52,969 nt of DNA from an uncultured SAR86 cluster bacterium (GTDB lineage Bacteria > Pseudomonadota > Gammaproteobacteria > Magnimaribacterales > D2472): NCBI GenBank assembly GCA_902591665.1, contig CACJBO010000001.1, positions 146,116 through 199,084 of the forward strand, written 5' to 3'. The notes beneath the pieces are model-generated. The model saw nothing but the letters and a program-made list of their open reading frames with translations, was not told the DNA's origin and did no database searches. Of the stretch, positions 34,219 through 42,541 are shown piece after piece. Made by a program: the position numbers and the translations under genes. Position 1 is the stretch's first letter, and each line of letters starts with the position of its first letter.

Positions 34219-34369
34219 TTCTCCTTAAGTAGAGAATACCAAATAACATAGTATAAATAATGGCCTGAGTTTTGCCGTGAGGAGATTTTGCAATAAGATT
34301 TTTATATACAAAGCACTCTATAAAATGAATAAAAAACCAAGCAAAAACCAGGTAGCTAAAAATTTCCAT
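34202..34369 (-). CDS. Small membrane protein (55 aa)
   Basis: Short ORF beginning 2 bases after the psiE stop, so almost certainly co-transcribed. It has one or two hydrophobic stretches: YLVFAWFFIHFIECFVY, then a short polar turn with KSPHGKTQ, then AIIYTMLFGILYL and a basic tail. The regular polar/apolar pattern and operon position support real coding. Its stop overlaps the convergent Pif1-like helicase stop by 17 bp. Family not recognised. Confidence 0.65.
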   Translation of the reverse strand: MEIFSYLVFAWFFIHFIECFVYKNLIAKSPHGKTQAIIYTMLFGILYLRRIKPKN

Positions 34370-34371
34370 CC

Positions 34372-34803
34372 CTAATTTTCTGGGCTCTTGTCTTCAGCGA
34401 ATTCTTTTTTCTTTTCGAGACTAACTTTGTCCTTAAGGCTCATAATATATGCAGCTGCAGCCAATATAAGAACAGCACTTGCCTCTCCTATTAGCATAAG
34501 AGCATCCATCTCTTTTCCCTGCATGACAATCAATCTGCATAGGGCAGTTATAGCAATAATTATCGGCAAGGTTACAGGTATTCTGTTAGTGCTATAAAAA
34601 GCCCCTACCATGCCTATAATTTCTACATAGATAAATAGCAAAAATAAATCTGCTAATAATATCTCTCTTGCCTCGTACATTTGAAAAAGATATTGAGCAG
34701 CAGCAATACATGTTGCAATTCCTATAATTGCTAAAAGCACCTTTTCACTTGTAACAGTGGTCCAGTGAAGATTTTTATCAGAAAAAGGTAGTTTAAGTTT
34801 CAT
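34372..34803 (-). CDS. psiE: Phosphate-starvation-inducible PsiE-family membrane protein
   Basis: A 143-residue protein close in length to E. coli PsiE (136). Four hydrophobic segments, with the family pattern ADLFLLFIYVEIIGMVGAFY, then IPVTLPIIIAITALCRLIV in the third. The C-terminus is charged and cytoplasmic. PsiE is induced by phosphate starvation in E. coli; its molecular function is unknown. It leads a two-gene unit with the 55-residue membrane protein. The symbol is by family resemblance. Confidence 0.78.
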   Translation of the reverse strand: MKLKLPFSDKNLHWTTVTSEKVLLAIIGIATCIAAAQYLFQMYEAREILLADLFLLFIYVEIIGMVGAFYSTNRIPVTLPIIIAITALCRLIVMQGKEMDALMLIGEASAVLILAAAAYIMSLKDKVSLEKKKEFAEDKSPEN

Positions 34804-34851
34804 GCTTTTTAGAATACTTAAACTTTACATACTAGTCTAGTTTCAAATTAA

Positions 34852-35220
34852 TTAAATAGACTCCGCTTCTAAAAGGATGGACTGCGGTAATTGAAAGGCC
34901 CCTCTTTTTATTGGCCATGACTTTTCAACATCTTCTATCATTAAATTGCCATATAGATGAGCAAAAAAACCCTTTCGCTTGCTGCCTGCATCAGTCGGTT
35001 CGTATTTCAAATAAGATTCAATTTTTTTCATTTTAGGCAGAAGCAATATGACTTCTTCATGATCAGAAAAGTATAACTCTAAACTTGCCGCTAATTGATT
35101 AGCGTTTGAAAGATGAATAAAACCATCTTTTTTATCTAAATCTGTATTTATATATCCTAATTGTTGAGCTTTGTCCCATTCTCTAATACTTAAGATTTTA
35201 TAAACGTTTTGATTTTTCAT
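34852..35220 (-). CDS. DUF952-family protein
   Basis: A 122-residue soluble protein of the DUF952 type. The family hallmark DGFIHLSNANQLAAS follows the N-terminal VYKILSIREWDKAQQLG, and FFAHLYGNLMIEDV precedes the end. The fold is related to ADP-ribosyl-transferring or beta-barrel proteins in some descriptions, but no biochemical function is established. Single gene, no operon partner on this strand. Confidence 0.83.
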   Translation of the reverse strand: MKNQNVYKILSIREWDKAQQLGYINTDLDKKDGFIHLSNANQLAASLELYFSDHEEVILLLPKMKKIESYLKYEPTDAGSKRKGFFAHLYGNLMIEDVEKSWPIKRGAFQLPQSILLEAESI

Positions 35221-35301
35221 TTCTTATCATTGTATACATAAAAATGAGCGTGTTAAAAAATACTGAAATATGCCAAAATCAAAAAAAATAAAATTATTAT
35301 T

Positions 35302-35982
35302 ATGAATTTTAAAGAATTTGCTGAATCAAGAAAAAGCGTAAGAGGCTTCTTGGATAAACCTGTCCCAAAAGAGTTGGTCGATGAAATTATTGATGCTGCT
35401 AAATGGGCTCCAACTTCATATAACACTCAAACATGGCATATTCATGCAGTTGCTGGTGATGTTTTAAATAAAATAAGGGAGGGCAACATTGAAGAAACAA
35501 TGGCTGGTAAGCCTCATGTCAGAGACTTTCCTTATAAAGAAGAATACGAGGGTGTTCATAGACAAAATCAAATCGATGTTGCTATCCAGCTTTTCGAGGC
35601 CATGGGAATTGAAAGAGATGATAAAGAAAAACGTATGGATTGGATGTTGAGAGGCTTTAGACAATTTGATGCACCGGTCTCATTAGTACTTACTTATGAT
35701 AAATATTTAGAACCAGCAGCAATCAGTCAATTTGGTCTGGGATCATTAGCTTATGGAATTGTCTTAGCTGCATGGGAGAGAGGAATAGGTTGTGTTATTA
35801 ATGGCCAAGGAATTATGCAATCTCATGTTGTTCGAGAGCACGCTCAAATACCTGACGATCAAAATATAATGATTTGTATAGCTATGGGTTATCCTGACGA
35901 TGACTTCCCGGCAAACCACGTCCGCTCAGTGAGAGCTGATAATAGTAATTTTGTAAAATATATAGGTTTTGAAGACAACTAA
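35302..35982 (+). CDS. Nitroreductase-family FMN oxidoreductase
   Basis: A 226-residue flavin enzyme. Family features include FAESRKSVRGFLDKPVPKEL at the N-terminus with the FMN phosphate-binding Arg-Ser-x-Arg pattern, AAKWAPTSYNTQTWH, and the later GIVLAAWERGIGCVINGQG with MGYPDDDFPAN. Oxygen-insensitive NADPH nitroreductases and their relatives reduce nitro, quinone or enone groups; the physiological substrate is open. Its stop overlaps the convergent SRPBCC gene stop by 4 bp. Confidence 0.88.
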   Translation: MNFKEFAESRKSVRGFLDKPVPKELVDEIIDAAKWAPTSYNTQTWHIHAVAGDVLNKIREGNIEETMAGKPHVRDFPYKEEYEGVHRQNQIDVAIQLFEAMGIERDDKEKRMDWMLRGFRQFDAPVSLVLTYDKYLEPAAISQFGLGSLAYGIVLAAWERGIGCVINGQGIMQSHVVREHAQIPDDQNIMICIAMGYPDDDFPANHVRSVRADNSNFVKYIGFEDN

Positions 35983-36371
35983 GATTCATCTAAAACTTTT
36001 CTAAGTCCGCTTATTGAAATCAACATTCCTTGGTGAATAGCATCTGCAAATATCTCTGGGTCAATTTCAGTTGTCCAGTTAAGCAAACACTTATTGTCAG
36101 TTACTTCTGAAATTTTAATAGTTGTCAGATGATGGTTTATTGGTGCCATCGTCTCTACTGCCGAATATTGAAGCTGCATAGACTCATTGTCTAATTTAAT
36201 AATACGCTCTTTAATTTTTCCCATTCCTGACATCTCAAACACTCTGCAGTCACCTTCCATCTCAATATTATCAACAGTATCTATCCAGTCGCAGCGAGTT
36301 ACATCAGATAGGATTTCCCATAAATTACTAGCTGCTGAATTAAATACAGCCTCTTCCTTTAAAGTCTTCAA
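35979..36371 (-). CDS. SRPBCC (START/polyketide cyclase-like) protein
   Basis: A 130-residue ligand-binding helix-grip domain: FNSAASNLWEILSDVTRCDW at the start and LLNWTTEIDP in the last strand, ending with a long C-terminal helix (HQGMLISISGLRKVL). Such proteins bind hydrophobic ligands or act as small cyclases/hydrolases. It overlaps the sterol-desaturase-like gene by 4 bp and is last in that operon, so a lipid or isoprenoid ligand is a natural guess. No catalytic residues can be assigned. Confidence 0.75.
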   Translation of the reverse strand: MKTLKEEAVFNSAASNLWEILSDVTRCDWIDTVDNIEMEGDCRVFEMSGMGKIKERIIKLDNESMQLQYSAVETMAPINHHLTTIKISEVTDNKCLLNWTTEIDPEIFADAIHQGMLISISGLRKVLDES

Positions 36372-37213
36372 AACATCTCCTTGCTTCTAGTGTTAGGCGG
36401 ACCAAAAAATAAATGCAAAGCCTGTGAAATACTTTTTGATTGTTTGATGTCATCCATAATTGCTTTCCATCCCATGAACGTTATTGTCACTGGGTTAAAT
36501 GTATTTACATTCTTAACTAACCCATAAGTAACTGGTTCTTTTTCAGGTTCGAAAGTTCCAAACATTTTGTCCCAAATTATTAAAAGATTTCCATAGTTTT
36601 TATCTATGTATTGCTCATTAGATCCGTGATGAACTCTGTGATGTGAGGGGGTATTAAAAATCCATTCTAAAGGTCCAAGTTTATCAATAATTTGAGTATG
36701 TCCAACAATTCCCCAAAGAGTACTTATAACTCCTGCAACTGCAATAATTGTTGGGTCTAGTCCAATCAAAGGTAACATAATAAAAAAAGGTATTTTTGAA
36801 ATAGGCCCAAACCATGCTTGCCTAAAAGATACTGCAAAGTTCATCTCCTCGCTTGAGTGATGACTCATATGAATTGCCCATAAAAATCTAACTCTATGTG
36901 ACATTCGATGATAAATATAAAAAACAAAATCTATTAAGACAAAAGTCAGCATCCAGTTAGCCCATAAAGGCATGCTTTGTGATATATCAAAAAGCTTGAA
37001 TTGGAAAATATAAAAATGAAGGGCTAACGTTAAACCTTTAAAGGCATAAACCATTGCAATATTGCCTAGGAGCAAGCCAATAGTACATAAAGTATCGCCT
37101 TTTTTATAATAAGATTTTTTATCCCAACTAGAAGCCAAAACTTCAACCAATATCATAAAGAGAACTATAGGCACTCCTACTGCGTATACCTGGTTATAAG
37201 TTATATCTGTCAT
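36368..37213 (-). CDS. Sterol desaturase-like membrane di-iron oxygenase
   Basis: A 281-residue member of the same superfamily as the protein at 27979-28800, but distinct in sequence. His boxes: HRMSH (HxxxH), HMSHH (HxxHH) and the late HHRVHHGSNEQY. Four hydrophobic segments lie mostly before the first box. It is flanked by 4-bp overlaps with a VOC gene upstream and an SRPBCC gene downstream. Probably oxidises a lipid or isoprenoid. Confidence 0.87.
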   Translation of the reverse strand: MTDITYNQVYAVGVPIVLFMILVEVLASSWDKKSYYKKGDTLCTIGLLLGNIAMVYAFKGLTLALHFYIFQFKLFDISQSMPLWANWMLTFVLIDFVFYIYHRMSHRVRFLWAIHMSHHSSEEMNFAVSFRQAWFGPISKIPFFIMLPLIGLDPTIIAVAGVISTLWGIVGHTQIIDKLGPLEWIFNTPSHHRVHHGSNEQYIDKNYGNLLIIWDKMFGTFEPEKEPVTYGLVKNVNTFNPVTITFMGWKAIMDDIKQSKSISQALHLFFGPPNTRSKEMF

Positions 37214-38049
37214 GTATGTTGTATCAACAAGGTTGGTACATTGTGTGTATGTGACTTTATGGTCGCAACCATCGTATTTTCTTTAATACCTTTTTTTATA
37301 GGCGTGATTTCTACGCCTGCTTTTTCAAGTCTTTTGTGCGCCTCTTCAATATTATCAACCTCCCATGATAGGCCCCATAAAGAATCTTTTGGCTCCTCAT
37401 CATTTTTCTTTTCTATAACCTCAATTGTTGTTTTATTTAAACGAAAAAAAAGCATTCTGCTTTTCCATTCATCAACAAATTTATCCAAGGCAAGTCTGAT
37501 ATTAAAAATATCTTTATAGACGTTGATAAATCCATCTGCATCATTTGTATTTATTACAACATGATCTAACTTATTAACCATTGAGGATTCAAATCTATCT
37601 ACTATTGGCAAGGTTCCCTCAGTATGTTCAATCAAAAAAGAAAAAATTCCTCTAGTCAGCTCTGGTGGTAAAAATAAATTCTGCCACTTTCTAATTTTAT
37701 TATTCTTAAAGTTTGCGCCCTCTCCATTTGAAACATCACCTAAGAGAAAACCTTTGTCTGAAAGTGTTTGGTGTGTTTCTTTTAAATTATCTGTTCCAAA
37801 AACTATTCCTATTAAACCTTCTCCCGTATCTTGAAGGGCATGATTAACTAGCATCGCTCCCAAGCCATCGCCCTTGGCAGCTAGAAGTTCAAAATAGGTA
37901 TTATTGAAATTAAACAAGGAGTTTTCAGTGCCGTATTCTGTATGTTCACCTCTCCAGACAGGATCTGCTCCAAAGACAGTAGAATAATTTTTTTCTGCCT
38001 TATCAAGGTCACCTACAGCAACTATTAAATGATCTAAGGTTTTAATCAT
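37210..38049 (-). CDS. Two-domain VOC-family protein (Glyoxalase_3-like)
   Basis: A 279-residue protein with two VOC modules. The first opens LDHLIVAVGDLDKAEKNYS and includes NTYFELLAAKGDG, where the Glu is a likely metal ligand. The second opens KLDHVVINTNDADGFINVY and contains FFRLNKTTIEVIEKK. It is 14 bp after the CotH-like gene and overlaps the desaturase start by 4 bp, so it may be part of one operon of four genes starting at 40409. The role may be isomerase- or dioxygenase-like. Confidence 0.8.
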   Translation of the reverse strand: MIKTLDHLIVAVGDLDKAEKNYSTVFGADPVWRGEHTEYGTENSLFNFNNTYFELLAAKGDGLGAMLVNHALQDTGEGLIGIVFGTDNLKETHQTLSDKGFLLGDVSNGEGANFKNNKIRKWQNLFLPPELTRGIFSFLIEHTEGTLPIVDRFESSMVNKLDHVVINTNDADGFINVYKDIFNIRLALDKFVDEWKSRMLFFRLNKTTIEVIEKKNDEEPKDSLWGLSWEVDNIEEAHKRLEKAGVEITPIKKGIKENTMVATIKSHTHNVPTLLIQHT

Positions 38050-38063
38050 AATTAATAATATTC

Positions 38064-40409
38064 CTAAAACCCGTTGTTTAAAAGCTCCTCATTTAAGGCT
38101 TGAATTCGTAGCTCAATAAATTTACTAATTGAGATATCTTTTTCGTCACACAAGTTGGTCGAATCAGCAGCATCAATTGCCTGGGGGTTATATATAACCT
38201 CACAACCGCTAGGTAGTGCTGCATCAGTTTGATTAATTGCGTTTCTAACAAGATTATTTCTAGAATATAATTTTTGAGATACCTCGCTCCATTGCAAATA
38301 ATTATCAATAATAAATCTTATATGCTCATACAGTAAATCTTTATTGCCATCATCGGAAAAAACTATTTCCCATAATATTGGGCTAACATCTCCAAGTTCT
38401 CTTGATGCCCAATCAACTTTATTATTTGCAGGAAAGGCAAAAGTACCAGTTATATCTCTAAAAGCAGCGGCCCATTCAGGCGTACCCCATGCCAGTGGAT
38501 GATGATCTCTAAATGTGAAGTCAAAGTCATTTGGCATATATATCCACTTTTCAGTTAACGGATTAAAATAAAGATAATAATTGTTAGCAACTCTTACATA
38601 ATGATCAACAGCCCCAATAACTATTTCTGCTGCTTGGGCCTTAATAAACCCATCAACATCAAATTGCTCTGATAGTGTTGATGCGCTAGGGCTAGTCTGA
38701 ACAAATCTAATAAAATCTTGTAATAGCATTCTTCCCTCATCAATACTCTTTTTTTTCGACTTTAAGTCATAATTTGGTTTATAAGGCTTAAATTGAGATT
38801 CTTCTCCACCATCGTTAATATCAGAATTTACAAAAGAAGGATTTAAATAATTAGCTGATCCAAGCCATTCTTCTCTCGATTCGGGATCGGATTTCTCAAC
38901 ACCAATTTGACAAAAATTTTTGTCTATATATTTATCAGATTCTTCATAGAATACGCAAAGGGGATTTATTTCTTGCGATCCTGCTAAATCACCGCCTCCA
39001 ATTTTGAATAAAAAACCGTTTTTACCAAAAAACCTTTTTAGGAATGGCTTGTCGACTTGCTCAACCATTTGAAAAACACCCATGTTATAAGTTATTGGTA
39101 GGGTTTTGCCAAAATAATCTCCATCACCATTAATTACTAACTCTATGTTTGCATGAGCTACTCTAGATAGCGGTATTCCATAAGAATTAAAAATATCGTG
39201 AGCTAAAAGCTCTCTTTGATATGAAGGATCGTCTCTGTTATATCTAAAAAATATTTTTTCCAATCCCATAAATTCTCTATCATCATTTTCGGGGACTTCC
39301 GCCAAATCTTTTCCGACTCTGGACCAACAAGGATGACCTTCTACAGCAGCGGGAAAACCAGAATTATCTATGCATGAATATACTCCCTCATCTTCATCAA
39401 ATTTTTCATCGAATTTTAATGAAAAGCTAAATCTGCGGGGTCTTGGATTCCAGTTCCCATCTGAATCATCGTACTCTTCTGGCCATTGTCGACTTGTATT
39501 ACCTTTCATTTTAAAACCAACATTATTGAGAGCTTCTATCACATTTCCTGACTCGTCTAAATATTCAAAATCGACTTGTCTGTATACTTCGCTATGACTC
39601 CAAGTATTCCACTCTGTAACATTGCCATTAGCATCTCCAGTCTTATAGTTTGCTCTTTCGGTGTCTAAAACAAACCTTTGCCACTCATCAATTGACATTG
39701 TTAAACGAATTTTATGCATAGTTTCAAGTAAAAATAGGGCTGCTGATTCGTCTTTTTGACAGTCCACTTTTATAACAATATCTTTAGCCTCTATAACCCC
39801 CTCAGATAAATCTAAAGAACATTCTTGTCTTGCAGGTTCTCTGTCAACCTTAACTTCAAATGAATATCCAGTTTCAATGCCATGTTTATATGAATAAACA
39901 CCATTTGAATTAATTGTAAAAATTTCCTCTGAATCTATACATTCGGCATTATCTTGCATTACAAAACACGCAGCTAATTCAAAATCCATATTTCTGTATG
40001 GATCCATGTTACCTAAGTCAAAACTTATAAAAAATATTGGCGGGGTAACAGAAAAAGATAAAGGTCCAAGACTTGCTTGATTTTGGCCATCTGTGACAGT
40101 GATGGTAAAGGTATATGATCTACCTAAGGTATCTTCTGGCGCTATGCCATTTAAGGAGCCTGTTGAATCATCAAAAGTAAGCCAGCCAGGCTTTTCCGAT
40201 ATACTAAATGTTAAAGTATCACCGTCACTATCAAAAGTCGTTGGTGTAAAAGAAAAAGTCTCGCCAACTCTTGTATTAGAAATTGTTCCAGAAATTGTTG
40301 GTGGATAATTAATATTTAACTGTAGTTGATCAGAATTCTCCCCGCCGCCTCCGCCGCATGAGTATAAAAATAATATTAAAATAGATGAGAATACTATTTT
40401 GATGTTCAC
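38064..40409 (-). CDS. CotH-kinase-family surface lipoprotein with Ig/cadherin-like domain
   Basis: A 781-residue exported protein. The signal ends in the lipobox LYSC (Cys18), then a Gly-rich linker. Residues about 35-120 form a putative Ig/dystroglycan-cadherin-like domain (FSFTPTTFDSDGDTLTFSIS). From about 230 to 680 a CotH kinase domain follows: FKMKGNTSRQWP, NMGVFQMVEQVDKPFLKRF and the DFG-like motif NDFDFTF (627-631). CotH enzymes phosphorylate proteins on the cell surface or spores. It is preceded by a strong minus-strand terminator, so it probably begins a new operon leading into VOC, desaturase and SRPBCC genes. Confidence 0.85.
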   Translation of the reverse strand: MNIKIVFSSILILFLYSCGGGGGENSDQLQLNINYPPTISGTISNTRVGETFSFTPTTFDSDGDTLTFSISEKPGWLTFDDSTGSLNGIAPEDTLGRSYTFTITVTDGQNQASLGPLSFSVTPPIFFISFDLGNMDPYRNMDFELAACFVMQDNAECIDSEEIFTINSNGVYSYKHGIETGYSFEVKVDREPARQECSLDLSEGVIEAKDIVIKVDCQKDESAALFLLETMHKIRLTMSIDEWQRFVLDTERANYKTGDANGNVTEWNTWSHSEVYRQVDFEYLDESGNVIEALNNVGFKMKGNTSRQWPEEYDDSDGNWNPRPRRFSFSLKFDEKFDEDEGVYSCIDNSGFPAAVEGHPCWSRVGKDLAEVPENDDREFMGLEKIFFRYNRDDPSYQRELLAHDIFNSYGIPLSRVAHANIELVINGDGDYFGKTLPITYNMGVFQMVEQVDKPFLKRFFGKNGFLFKIGGGDLAGSQEINPLCVFYEESDKYIDKNFCQIGVEKSDPESREEWLGSANYLNPSFVNSDINDGGEESQFKPYKPNYDLKSKKKSIDEGRMLLQDFIRFVQTSPSASTLSEQFDVDGFIKAQAAEIVIGAVDHYVRVANNYYLYFNPLTEKWIYMPNDFDFTFRDHHPLAWGTPEWAAAFRDITGTFAFPANNKVDWASRELGDVSPILWEIVFSDDGNKDLLYEHIRFIIDNYLQWSEVSQKLYSRNNLVRNAINQTDAALPSGCEVIYNPQAIDAADSTNLCDEKDISISKFIELRIQALNEELLNNGF

Positions 40410-40420
40410 TTAATGACCTT

Positions 40421-40458
40421 AAAGAAATATAAGCCGCCTATTTATGAGCAGCTTATAT
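40421..40458 (-). terminator. Rho-independent terminator for the gene at 40473
   Basis: On the minus strand ATATAAGCTGC pairs with GCGGCTTATAT (11 bp, one G-U) across a 10-base loop, followed by TTCTTT. It lies between the stop of the secreted-protein gene and the CotH start. Confidence 0.8.
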
Positions 40459-40472
40459 TGTTTAGATAAGCT

Positions 40473-40895
40473 TTACTTAACAGGATATATATCTAAATCA
40501 ATATCGCCCGTTAAGACATCCATAGTGCCCTGAACATAATTAATGCCATCTGTCACACTATCTACTGACTTCATATTGAAGACGCTTCCATCTCTTGTCC
40601 AAACGCCCATTAAAATACCAGCTTGAAGCTGGCCATCTGGACTCATACCTCTTCCATGGCCTTTCCAAGTACCTGAATTTGGAATGTATGGATTTTGTGT
40701 AAATGTGTAGGAAACATAAACCTTACCATACTGTCCAACATCTGCTGCCGCGCTTGATGCATTAACTGTTACTTCATTTTCACCAACAGCCATCGAATCA
40801 ATTTTAAATTTGCCCTCAAAATGATTGCCGCTTACTTCAAATGCGTGAGCTCCAACCGACAAGACTAAAGCTAAAGCAAAAATATATTTTTTCAT
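40473..40895 (-). CDS. Secreted protein of unknown function (140 aa)
   Basis: Clear signal peptide, MKKYIFALALVLSVGAHA, cleaved after AHA. The mature part is small, Gly/Val/Asp-rich and predicted beta (VSGNHFEGKFKIDSM, KVYVSYTFTQNP), with no Cys. It may be a small periplasmic or extracellular beta-barrel or sandwich protein. It has its own terminator downstream, so it is probably monocistronic. No family recognised. Confidence 0.7.
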   Translation of the reverse strand: MKKYIFALALVLSVGAHAFEVSGNHFEGKFKIDSMAVGENEVTVNASSAAADVGQYGKVYVSYTFTQNPYIPNSGTWKGHGRGMSPDGQLQAGILMGVWTRDGSVFNMKSVDSVTDGINYVQGTMDVLTGDIDLDIYPVK

Positions 40896-41014
40896 CTTCC
40901 TCTCCCAAGAGTTTATTTCTAGTTAAATTAAATTATATAGGGCAAAAAAAATATATGTGTTTTTGTAGAAAGAATTATCTATAAATAATATAACTATTTT
41001 ATTTTAAAAAAATT

Positions 41015-41305
41015 TTAGTCTTCTTCTTTATCTTCTTTCTTAATTTCGACTTTTATTTGAACATCTACATCTTCTAAATTTTTAATGCTCTCAAAGTCTA
41101 AACCTTTAATAATATCCATATTTTGTAGAACATCTATTTTCTGGATATCTTCTATATCAGGAAGATCTTCTTCTTTAAAATCTGATTTTATAATCATATG
41201 CTTCTTCATACTCTTTTCTTTTTTTGGCTTTACAAAATCATCAAAAAGAATGGCGCCCCCAATTAAAGATCCTAAAATTAGTGCTTGTATATATTTTTCA
41301 TTCAT
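41015..41305 (-). CDS. Small membrane-anchored acidic protein (96 aa)
   Basis: One hydrophobic N-terminal segment (about 5-21, IQALILGSLIGGAILF), then a basic stretch (KPKKEKSMKKH), then a long acidic tail with Asp/Glu-Ile-Lys repeats (LPDIEDIQKIDVLQNMDIIK) ending in KKEDKEED. The tail could be a flexible interaction region. No family recognised; coding is supported by ordered polarity and a clean start. Confidence 0.6.
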   Translation of the reverse strand: MNEKYIQALILGSLIGGAILFDDFVKPKKEKSMKKHMIIKSDFKEEDLPDIEDIQKIDVLQNMDIIKGLDFESIKNLEDVDVQIKVEIKKEDKEED

Positions 41306-41353
41306 AATTTTTTTCCTATTTATATGACAAGACAGTCTAAACTATTGAAAAGT

Positions 41354-41560
41354 TCACCGTTTCTTTCCTTTAAAAGGCCATAGTTGTACTTCTTTTGTAA
41401 GTAAAAATCTAATAATAATAGCTGTAATTAAGGGTGTGCTAGAAGCGATGAGATGAATTAGCACTTCGTCTTTGCTTTTATCTAAAGCCGTTGCCAGCAA
41501 CATAAAAAGAAATACAACAAACCCTATCCAGTGAATAGTTTTTGCAATATTTTTCTTCAA
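41354..41560 (-). CDS. Small two-segment membrane protein (68 aa)
   Basis: Two hydrophobic segments, WIGFVVFLFMLLATAL and LIHLIASSTPLITAIIIRFLL, separated by a short charged loop with DKSKDE. The ends are basic (MKKN, KGKKR). It begins 1 bp after the aldo-keto reductase stop and is therefore an operon member. No family recognised. Confidence 0.65.
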   Translation of the reverse strand: MKKNIAKTIHWIGFVVFLFMLLATALDKSKDEVLIHLIASSTPLITAIIIRFLLTKEVQLWPFKGKKR

Positions 41561-41561
41561 A

Positions 41562-42533
41562 CTAAAGACTGTTTAAATTTTTAACTAAATCCTGGTTATC
41601 AAATTCATCCAAATAATCTATGGATTTGAGATTGTCTTCCAGTTGCATTGTGTTTGAAGCGCCAAGAATTACTGTTGAAACATTTTTATTTAATAAACAC
41701 CAAGCTATAGCAAGCTTAATAGGGTCTAAATTATAGTTCTTTGCGATATCAATATATGCTGAAACTTTTTTCATTCTTTCTTGGCCCCTATCTGAGTCAA
41801 TCATATGTTTTCTTAGCCATTCATAACCCTTCAAAGATGCCCTGGAGCCTTCCGGAACACCTTCTAGATATTTTCCTGTTAAAGCTCCGGATGCAAGAGG
41901 AGACCATGTAGTTGCTCCCATGTTATATTTTTCAAAAATGGGGTTATATTCAACTTCAAATCTTTGTCTATCTAGTAAATTGTATTGTGGCTGCTCCATG
42001 GTTGGGGGTGTAAGGTTGTTTGCAAGAGCAAATTCATATGCTGCCTCGATTTCATGTGCAGCCCATTCAGAGGTACCCCAATACAATACCTTTCCTTGGG
42101 TTATTAGATTATGCATAGCCCAGACAGTTTCTTCGATAGGAGTTTCAGGATCTGCTCTATGGCAAAAATATAAATCTAAATAATCAACCTGCAGTCTTTG
42201 AAGGGCTTGATTGCATGCCTCTGTTACATGCTTTCTACTTAAGCCCATTTGAGTTGGAAGTGGATTATCGTGAGCTCCAAAGAAAACTTTTGAGCTTACA
42301 CAGTAGGAGTCTCTTGATCTACCTAGGCTTTTAAGAGCCTCTCCCATTACAATTTCTGACATACCTCTTTCATAACCTTCTGCATTGTCAAAAAAATTTA
42401 CTCCAGCATCTAGGCACATACCAAACATCCTTTCTGCAAGCTTAGAATCTACTTGCTTGTGAAAAGTTACCCAAGAGCCAAATGAAAGAGCAGAAACTTT
42501 AAGACCTGACTTTCCAAGATTTCTATATTGCAT
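41562..42533 (-). CDS. Aldo/keto reductase (KCNAB/YghZ-like)
   Basis: A 323-residue TIM-barrel NADPH oxidoreductase. The start YRNLGKSGLKVSALSFGSW, the catalytic Asp-Tyr pair in FFDNAEGYERGMSEIVMGEA, the Lys in SSKVFFG, and LDLYFCHRADP with its His are all present. The C-terminal NADPH-binding region LNKNVSTVILGAS follows. It resembles the potassium-channel beta-subunit group and E. coli YghZ (GpmA-like methylglyoxal reductases). It is 8 bp downstream of a secreted methyltransferase-like gene and precedes a small membrane gene. Confidence 0.88.
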   Translation of the reverse strand: MQYRNLGKSGLKVSALSFGSWVTFHKQVDSKLAERMFGMCLDAGVNFFDNAEGYERGMSEIVMGEALKSLGRSRDSYCVSSKVFFGAHDNPLPTQMGLSRKHVTEACNQALQRLQVDYLDLYFCHRADPETPIEETVWAMHNLITQGKVLYWGTSEWAAHEIEAAYEFALANNLTPPTMEQPQYNLLDRQRFEVEYNPIFEKYNMGATTWSPLASGALTGKYLEGVPEGSRASLKGYEWLRKHMIDSDRGQERMKKVSAYIDIAKNYNLDPIKLAIAWCLLNKNVSTVILGASNTMQLEDNLKSIDYLDEFDNQDLVKNLNSL

Positions 42534-42541
42534 ATTAATAC

